Shown piece after piece: positions 21,006 through 30,840 of a stretch of DNA of 64,000 nucleotides (position 1 is its first letter; every line of letters begins with the position of its first letter). The notes under the pieces are model-generated. The model made no database searches and had not been told where the DNA came from. It was given only the letters and a program-made list of their open reading frames with translations. The stretch spans positions 137,001-201,000 of the forward strand of contig CAJHZI010000308.1 of assembly GCA_905160935.1 (NCBI GenBank), in the 5' to 3' direction. The stretch is from Enchytraeus crypticus (lineage: Eukaryota > Annelida > Clitellata > Enchytraeida > Enchytraeidae). The position numbers and the translations under genes were made by a program.

Positions 21006-21715
21006 CAATATCATATCGACATTGCCATTGCCAAGATATAAGTATAACGCAGGTGTTTGGTTCATGTCAGCAGTTTCCAAACTGTTTTAAAATTCTTTAT
21101 TGTATTTTTGTAAGACAAGTAATTTTAAATAAACACACACGGTTGAAAGATGTTAAATTTTGCTGTCATGAAACATTGTTCAAGTAAAACGTAGAAACTT
21201 ATTTCAGCACTGGTTTGTATAAATGAAAGAAATGCAAGTATGCAAGTATAAATGCGGGTTAGTTACAAATTTCATATTTATTTTGCCACGCTCGGTAAAA
21301 AGATATAAGTTTTGAATGTGACGATAATTGTACAGTTACAGTAGACCTACATGTATATGAGCACTTCACTATATTGCAATATATAAAATGTAAACGGATA
21401 TTTCTAAGTCCGCATATTAGTTTATCATAACACAAAACATTATTTGGCTTATTATGATATACATAATAGACAAAAATTATGAATTTCTATTGTACAATAT
21501 TTCAATGTTAGCAGAATGACGCTGATGTTACATGAAATAAAATGGTACAAAATAATATTCTACCTGTCAAAATCTGGCTGTAGCAATAGCCTAGAGAGAT
21601 CGGGAGAAGATAGTAAGTATCACACTGTAGCTAGATGATATGAGTTTAAATTCAGCTTTACTTCTTGAAATGACGCCAGTGATTGGAAGATTATTCCGTG
21701 GATTTTGATCCCAGA
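21006..21715. other. no gene recognised
   Basis: AT-rich unique sequence between the SINE and the minisatellite; nothing recognised. Confidence 0.4.
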
Positions 21716-21886
21716 GGCAAGATTCTAGGTCAAGATTCTAGGTCATGATTCTAGGTCATGCTTCCAGGTCATGATTCTAGGTCATGATTCTAGGTCATGA
21801 TTCTAGGTCATGATTCTAGGTCATGATTCTAGGTCATGATTCTAGGTCATGATTCTAGGTCATGATTCTAGGTCATGATTCTAGGC
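21716..21886. repeat. 13-bp minisatellite with AGGTCA in every unit
   Basis: The unit is attctaggtcatg. Twelve exact AGGTCA hexamers start every 13 bases from 21727 to 21870. The variation is confined to the flanks of units 1 and 4. AGGTCA is the nuclear-receptor core half-site; here it forms direct repeats with 7-base spacing. The array lies about 415 bases beyond the P450 stop codon. Confidence 0.95.
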
Positions 21887-22300
21887 TCCTTGAGTATTAA
21901 GATATTAAGATTCAAGCATTTCAGATTTTACGGAGCTTTAGACATGTAACCTAAATAGTGTCAGGACTATTTACATTTTAGCCAATGAAGAGCTAAATCA
22001 CAGTCTAGTCCAACGTCTAACTAGTGTATAAAACGCTCCGATGATTGTCTAAACTCTAGTTTAGCGAGAAATGTGGCTTTAGTCCTTGTTCTCCCGATAC
22101 CCTTTTCTGGAGGCCATTGGGCTCACTCATTAGCTTACTCACAATTTTGAAAGTTGCTAGAAGGATATTAGTCCCATGGACTAAACTACTATGAGACTAA
22201 GTCTAGTAAGCTAAGCTAGTCTTCTACTGCTAAGCTTATAGGAGTAGTTAGAACAATAGCATAAGGATTAGTAGAGACCCGATGAAGGAATTCAACGACT

Positions 22301-22500
22301 CTAACAGCAGCACGATTGATGCACGCTGACCTTACATCGGTATGGACGAGGTTTGAACACGAAGTCGTAGGTTCCTTCGAGACAGGCGGTAAGATCGCAG
22401 GAGCAGTCCGGGGGTTTGAAGTCGAACCTGTGTAGTAAACTGACCAGTAGCAGGTGCAGCATTTCAAGTGAGATCTCTTTGCCAATACATGCTCGCGGAC
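22301..22500 (-). CDS. P450 exon 9: heme cysteine and C-terminus
   Basis: Acceptor ttcgtacag joins GKG to PRACIGKE, completing FGKGPRACIG with the cysteine that binds heme iron. The L-helix (ISLEMLHLLLVSLLHRFDF) follows, then a short C-terminal beta region, ending in consecutive cysteines and a TAG stop at 22301. Confidence 0.93.
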
Positions 22501-25500
22501 CTGTACGAAATACGAATATACAAATACACAAAGTAAATTGTTAGCACTACTGGCTGCTTAGTATTTCCTCACTGCAAAATTTCGATCTGTAGGCTAAAGC
22601 TAATCCGAAAGTAACTTATATAGAGGGCTGTTCTAGAATAGAAATGAGACAGTTTCTTTGCAAACTTTACAGTGTAAGCTAAATTTGAAGAAAATAGTGT
22701 GTTTTATATAATAACTATCTCAAAATAGGCCTAATATTAGTTCTATTCTTAATGTAACGGAATGCATAATAAATTAACGACAATTATTACAATATTATGT
22801 AGTAAACACAGCATTTAAACACAATAGGAAGTTTACGGATTTTGTGAATAAAACTTCAATAACTTAAGTCCTTAAATGTTCAACAAAATTGAATGGAGTA
22901 AGCAAATGTGTTAGCGATTGACTGATTTAGTGAAGCAACTTACCCTTTCCAAACGGTATGAAGCCATCTCTCTCGACGAAGCGGGGCTCAGAAGAACAGG
23001 AGGTGTCGTAGAAGCGATCAGGACAGAAGTTGGCGGGACAGTCCCAGTAGCATTCGTTCATGTGCACGGCGTTTATGTTACAGATGACCACCGAGCCTGC
23101 AGGAATGCAGTAGCCCCCTACACTGGCAGTGCAGCGCGCTGAATGAGGAATGCCGAGCGGTACTGATGCACACATCAACATATACTTTTAGATCCTGATA
23201 CACTAAGCAAAGATTTAAATGAATGAATGGTCGTATAGTTACCAAGTTAGCTTTCTCGTATTGACTTTGTTGCTCAATGGTTGATAAGTACTACTTTGCA
23301 ATAAAAACCGAAATTTAAATTTCAGGAAGTACATTGTCTTATTCGCTACGTTTAAATTTTGCGTATATGCAAATATAAAGAGAAAATGAATGCCTTCATG
23401 TACTGCTAGGACCTTTATATATACCCTGAGATTTAAATTGAGATTTATATATACCGCACGCAGGTATAAATAAAAATAAAGTAATTGTAATAATGCCAAT
23501 ATTAATATTAATAATAAAAATAATAAATATATTAAATATACGTGCAAATATTCCTGTTATAAAATAGCCTCAGGGATTAATTAAGCCGCTCATTTAAGAA
23601 ACGACGGGACGGTGTATCACAAGGCTGAAGGCAAGTGTATCAGCTGGGATATAACTGTGACGGATACATTCTCAGCAAGCAATCTCAGCTTTTCATGGCT
23701 CAGCTGCTGAAGCCGCTGCCATAGGAAGTCACTTAAATATGCCGCAGTCTCTAGTAGCTACATCTTCCTGCCAATTGCTTTTGAGACCTTGGACCCCACC
23801 AACTCTGCCGCGTCTGAATTCATAAACGAATTTGGCAGGAGAACCAGCGCTATTACAGGCGACCAAAGCGAAGAAGTTTTTCTTTTGCAGCGCCTGTCCA
23901 TTGCACTCCAACGCTTTAATGCTGTCTGCGTTCGTGGCACATTGGGGAATGCGCATTCCCAGAGCGTAGAGGAATTATTTTGAACATTTATTTTTCATCT
24001 TTCTTTAATCTAATAAAGTCTTTCTTTTATCCTATTGTTTAGTCTAGCGTCCTATACAGCCCAGGGTATTTAAAAATAAAATAATAAATAATAAAAATAA
24101 TAAAAATAATAATATAATAAAAATAATAATAATAGCTTTAATAATGTAATATAATTATTTTGATTGACATATTTATTAACACTCTAATACTAACGATTCA
24201 TATTTTTACTATCACGTGCGCAATATATGAATAATGCAAGTATATACAATAGGGTAAACAAGAAGTAAGTTAGAGTAATAGTTGTGTAAACAGGATTGTT
24301 TTCTTAGAAAATGATGCCCAGTAAATATTTATCGAAGCTGAGGAAGGCATAAGGGGCTCATCTCGTCATAAGCAGAATCCCCCAAGAATAGTGGTATATC
24401 AAAAGGAATGCTATAGATGATTTAAAGATTCACTCGTATATGGATATAAGAGGAAAACGGAAGATAGAGAGGAGGCGATATACACCATGGACCTGACAGT
24501 AAGCAGTGTACTGAGAGTAAGTGTTACAATTAGAGGCTCGCTCGTTACAGACACCTTTTCTAGAGATTAAACTGACGTTAAACGAGATTTTAACCTCTAT
24601 ACCGATTTAGTTATATCAGTCATAACAAAGGTAGTGCAACAGACTAATATTAGTCCTAACTAAGGTAGTGCAGCAGATTATTATCAGGCCTAACTAAGAT
24701 AGTGCAACAGACAATAAGAGAGTGCAACAGACAATAAGAGAGTGCAACAGACATATGGAATATACAATGTACTCACAGACAGTGAAGCGCCGTAGAACCT
24801 CGCACATAGTTGCCTTCACGTAGGGCAGGTATGGCAGATGACTGAAGTCTGGAACTAAGCCGGGACATATAACCTACGGTGTGACATCATCTGTTATATC
24901 TCACCAATTCTTCATTATGCAAAAAAGTTATTAGTTTGTACCGGATGGATGGCTGAATGGATAGGAAACTTGTCTGATCGGTTCATTTCATCAGGTCCAT
25001 CTCTTACAGTATCTATTGTGATACCGAAACCGATGATAAACTTAGTTTTTGACTATTAAAAGTTAAAAAAACACGCGTTATTATGAAATTTGTATGATTT
25101 TATCTACTACTTTCAGTATTTTATATTTAACCATTCATAATCATCATCGCCTGCTTATTTCAGATATAAATCCATAAGACATTGCGTACATAAATAAAAT
25201 AATAAATAGATATATCTTCTAGCGCACAGGCTAAAGGCAGGTTCATAGCATGTAACTCTTCCTGCAAATTCTATCCTCAGCCTTCCTTCTCATCTCGATA
25301 TATAAATTCGAAATCAGAACATCCAACATCTCATGTCTCGGTCTTCCTCTAGCTCATTGTCCATGGTTTCGTCCTTCTATTACATCCTTTAAAGAGATCG
25401 ATAGATAAGAAAAAATGGATTACATAATTATAGTCCATTAAGCAGTTTAGTCAATTATTCAAGTTAACCAATCTCGTGAATGTCCGACGTTTACTCTCTG

Positions 25501-28500
25501 ATCAGCTCTAAGGGAATTGATCCAACGATCTCCGGAACAGCCATTAAAATTTCATTACGCTGCCTAACCCACTTACACACAGAGCTATTTAGACATTCTG
25601 AAATGTATAGCTTTATTGAAATATGAGACTGTGGAAAATGTATAGAAATTTTTAGGTGTCATATCAGGGTTAGCTACCAATTTGACTCATTTATAAAAGT
25701 TTCTCGCACAGCCATCAATTAGACTTTTGAGTCTTTTGTATTTTACAGTTGAAAGACAGGTAGATTTCATCTTAAAAACACTAAAAATTACGTTCTTTCC
25801 AGTAAAGCAACGAGGAAAGACTATTGAACAGTTTGGTTATAATTAGTAACCAAAGCAGATAAACGTACTGCATCGATTTCCTCGTGACAGCGCGCCTGTA
25901 CGTCTTGATGTATGATCATACACAGTACAGCCCAGCTTAGAGCGGCTGACACAGGCTCCGTACCACACACCAGCATATCTATGAGTGTCACCTCAAGCTG
26001 CTCATCTATAATCAATCAATCAATTCATTCCTCTATTGGTATATCAATAGTACCGATCATAGCCCAACTACACGTACATATACAGTATGCTGCAAATACG
26101 ACAGAGAAAAGAATATTACGTTTTTAATAATCTTGGTCACCAGGCCCACAACTAGCTATGCATCTGTCACCTGGAATTGTTTGAAGTTCTTCAAGTTGCA
26201 GCTGCAATAGACTCTGACACCTTCCAGCTATCACAAATAAATAACACGGAGAAAGCCATGCTGACTGGTACAGTCATGTATAGAAATATAGAAGGAGGTG
26301 AGTAAAATAAACATCGTAGAACTGAACAACTTCATAAAATTATCAATAAAACTGCTGAATTGATTAAGAAAAAGGGTTGACGGATTAATATCATAAGTTA
26401 TCAGGTAGATTTCTCTGCACATGAATTAGCAAGTAGTTTCCTCTACAAGTTAATAAACAAGTAGATTCTTCTAATCTTATTGTGTAATCTTAAGAGTATT
26501 ACACCTTTAAGAAATTTAAGTTAGACTTTTATTTCTCATTACTAATGTAGTAAAGCTATATGTCTGGGTTGAGTATTGCATTCAAGTCTCTAATGTTTTA
26601 ATACTATGTCTTAGGGTAATGCATTGCATGTAAGCCTTCTTCTGTGGTGTATGGCTTGGCTTCTCTTTAATTAGGATTACTATTAACGATTAAGAAATTG
26701 ATTGTGTATTTAGCAAGAAAGCAAAATAAAACAACTAAACCACAATGTTAAGTGTCATCTTAAGAGTGTACCCACTGCAAGGGTCAGGTCCACAGCCACA
26801 AGTATTAAGCAAGAGGTCCAGAAGACATTTAGGAGCGCACGGATCAAGACTGCAGCGGTGCTTGTTTATCTCTTCGTCCATCATACACACAAGCGCATCC
26901 ATGTTATTCACATCCTCCTTGATCTACATATGTATACAGACTGCGTCATAAAAATGACAACATTAATAAGAGAATTTAATAGTTCAGCACATGTAAGTCA
27001 ATATAGAAATAGACGGTCCGATAGCGGAAGATGGGAAATGTAGAACAAAAATAAAATGTTGAATTGCTCAAGCAAAAGAGGCCTTTAGAAAAAAAGAACT
27101 GCTATCAAAAGGTTTGAAGAAATCCACGAAGATAAAGATTGTAAAGACTTTAGTGTGGACCACGCTACTGTATGGTTTCATAACATGAACAGAAAAGAGG
27201 ATATTAGAAAATTGGAAGCATTCAAAATGTGGCTATGGAGGAGAATTGAAATCAATCGAACTGACAAAATTACGAACGAATAAGTATTAAATGGGGTGGA
27301 CACTATCTAAAGATAGTGAAAACTTTGGTTTGGACCACACTATTGTATGGATGTGAAACATGGACCTTAAGGAAGGAAGATATTAGGAAACTGGAGGTAT
27401 TGGATATGTGGATTTGGAGAAGAATGGAGAGGATTAGCTGGACTCAAAAGGTTACAAATGAGGAAGTCCTGGAGAGAGTTGGCACAGATAGACAGTTGAT
27501 AAATCTATTAAGAAATAGAAAGAAGAGATGGATAGGACACATTCTAAGGGGGGAAGGTCTATTAGAAGAGGTTATAGAAGGTAGAATGGAAGGAAAAAGA
27601 GGCAGGGGCAGGCCGAGATTAGGTATGTTAGATGATTTAGAGACCCACTCATATGTGGAAATGAAGAGGAAGGCGGAAGACAGAGAAGAATGGAGGCGTT
27701 ATGTACCATGGGCCTGCCAGTAGGCAGTGCACTAAGAGAGAGAGGGTGGACACAAATAGGCAATTGATAAATATTATAAGGAATAGTACGAAGAACTGGA
27801 GGGGTCATATCCTGGGAGGGAATGGTTTGCTAAAAGAGGTAATTGCAGGAAGAATGGTAAGAAAAAGTTAGAGGAAGACCGACACTGGAGATACCGGATG
27901 ATTTGATTACTAATTCATAGGTTGTTGACGTGAAGTGAAACGCTGAGGATAAAAATATGAGGAGTTATATTCCACGGACCTGCCAATAGGCAGTTCACTA
28001 TGAGAGAGGTTTCAGTGTCTTCGGGGTCTTTGTCCCAATTCACATTCTCTGTGGTTCGTGTAAAGTTAACAACCCCCCTCAATGTGTCCTATGTAGATGG
28101 GTAATTAGAATGTGTCCTATGTAGCTCTTTTTCGTATTTCTTAATCCATTAACAACTGTCCATCTGAACCTACTATCTCCAAAACTTCTTCATTTGTAAC
28201 GTTTTGTGTCATGCCAATCATTTGGATTCTTCTGAAAATTCACATTTCCAACGCTTGTAATTTCCTGATATCTTCCTATCCTTAGTTCTATGTTTAACAT
28301 ATAATAAAAAAAGTTTTCACTAACAGTATAGTATTGTCTATCTCTATGATTACATTGTAGTGTAATGAAGTCACTTCAAATTATCAATAAATGCACGCAG
28401 ATGTTAACTTATTAAACAGACCCTGGGCATCAAACAGCTGGGGAGCTTTGTCAGCAGAGGAAAGAAAGTAGTCGAGTCAAGAACGTTGACTTTAGTCAAG

Positions 28501-30371
28501 CGTCGAATCCTGTCAATCAGGCACTTCAGGCTCTTTCCTTTATACTTGTATCTGCACGCTCAATAATTCATTACAGCAAGCTACATTAAATTGTGATTTC
28601 ATCAAGCGTTCAATAACTATGCTGCAATATGCAAATAAATACCAGGATAATTTTGTCAATGTTTCACAATCTAACTCTCATGAAAAAGCCATTATATGGT
28701 CAAAGAATGTCCAGAAGCATTTCAATGAGTAACTTTATTGTCAGTTGGTATTGATACATAGGCTATCTATATTAGAGACTAGCTATAGCAAAAAGTCACA
28801 ATTTATCTGCTTTATTCATTTGACTTCATGTTGGAATGTAAATTGTTACACTATATGAAGAACTTTTGGTTTCCGATTTTAGTATAAAAAATGTAGTTTA
28901 TGAATAAACTGTCTGATAAGGGATGAAGGGGCGTAGAAACACAATATTTGGTAAACCATATGGCATCTCACATCTAGCTCTCAAGTTTTTTTCAAAATGG
29001 CAGGTCCAAGGTTCATAATGAATATAATTTCAGATACCTACTGCAATATCTGCTTATCAAGCTTATTTTTTTATCCAACAGCTACAGACATTAAACGTTG
29101 CTTTAACCTTGACTACGATATTAATCTACCGTTAGATTGCAAAATGATTTTATATGTAAATACATTAACGACATCAGAAGCGTAACATGAATATAGAAGA
29201 TAAACTGAGACCTGCAACCGAACAGATATATGGCCATGATGTTAGTGACAGCCATGTGAATGAGGTTGGAGGGACAAAATGCGACGTCTCTCTCCTCAAT
29301 CTTACACATCTCTCTTATCATCTTGCCCGCCTCTCTCGTTATGCTACACTGCAGCATGTACATGCCTAGGCAAGGGTTACAGTCTGGACGCATGGCCTGC
29401 CATATACATTCCCGTTCCTTCTTCCATGCTTCCTCGTTTTGCCATTCCAAACCTAAATCAATCATCAGCCAACTCGTTCATACATCAAGTCAGTTAAAGC
29501 TAAGCTCAGCAATAAACATACCGATGGCGGCATATGATAGTATGGAGGGCTCATTCCATAGGAGGGGATATGGCGAAACGGCTAGAGTGTTCACCTCTGA
29601 TACAAGTGCCTTGGTTCAAAGCCCAGGTTGATCAAGTAATGATGGATATCCCCTTGGGCCCATGGAAGGTTAATCTTGCATCGGAGCTTTCTGCCTATTG
29701 GAACTATCAATAACAAATATATGTGTAATAATGGAACTGATAAATAAAACCCTGCCAGGAAACTGTAAAGAAGTCTCGAAGACCGGACACCGGCCATGAC
29801 ATCACTATAGAAATTGTTGAAGCTATTACTATTATTATTATAATTATTATAATTATTATAATTATTATAATTATTATAATTATTATAATTATTATAATTA
29901 TTATAATTATTATAATTATTATAATTATTATAATTATTATAATTATTATAATTATTATAATTATTATAATTATAAATATTATCTTATTATCCATTATTAT
30001 AATGATATAATTATTATTAATATATAAATTATTATAATAGATTAAATATATAATTATATATTATTAATTATATAATTATTATAATTATTATAATATTATT
30101 AATATTATAGTATTTAAGTATTATAAATATTATAATATTATAATTAGGATAATTATTATAATTATTATAATATTAATTATTATAGTATTATAATATTATA
30201 TTATTAAATTATTATAAGTATTAATATATATAATTATATAATTATTATAATTATTATAATTATTATAATTATTATAATTATTATAATAATAATAATTTTT
30301 ATTATTTTATTATTCCATATTATTATTAATATTATAATTATAATAATAATTATTATTATTTTATTATTCCA

Positions 30372-30407
<36 letters not shown>

Positions 30408-30494
30408 GAATTCCTTGAATTTATTATCTTTAGACTAACATTTCCTTAATAATAATAATTATTATTATTATTATAATTATTGTTATTATTATCG

Positions 30495-30525
<31 letters not shown>

Positions 30526-30786
30526 CATTACCATTATCATTATCATTATTATTATTATTACTATTATTTTTTTATTTTATTTATTTATTTTTTTTACCCC
30601 GGTGTAAAGAACCTGGGGTTTGATAAAAACGATTCTAGCAATACGTGCTGAATCGCCGCCCGGCTACTCGAGGTCATCAATCGGCTTAAAAGAATTGTTG
30701 AAGCAGACTGCATTAAATCTTTGCAAAGTCATGGAAAGCCTTTGCCAAAGAAAAGATGTCTCTCGCTTATCGCCGGTTTGCTCTGG

Positions 30787-30840
<54 letters not shown>

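Noticed and set aside
21716..21886. CRISPR-like array
   Set aside because: The units are directly contiguous 13-mers with no unique spacers, and the host is eukaryotic; it is a minisatellite.
22216..22485. other-frame reading over P450 exons 8-9 on either strand
   Set aside because: Shadows of the P450 coding frame; only the P450 frame has spliced continuity and motifs.
29707..29994. poly-isoleucine membrane protein
   Set aside because: Product of the ATT/ATA simple repeat.
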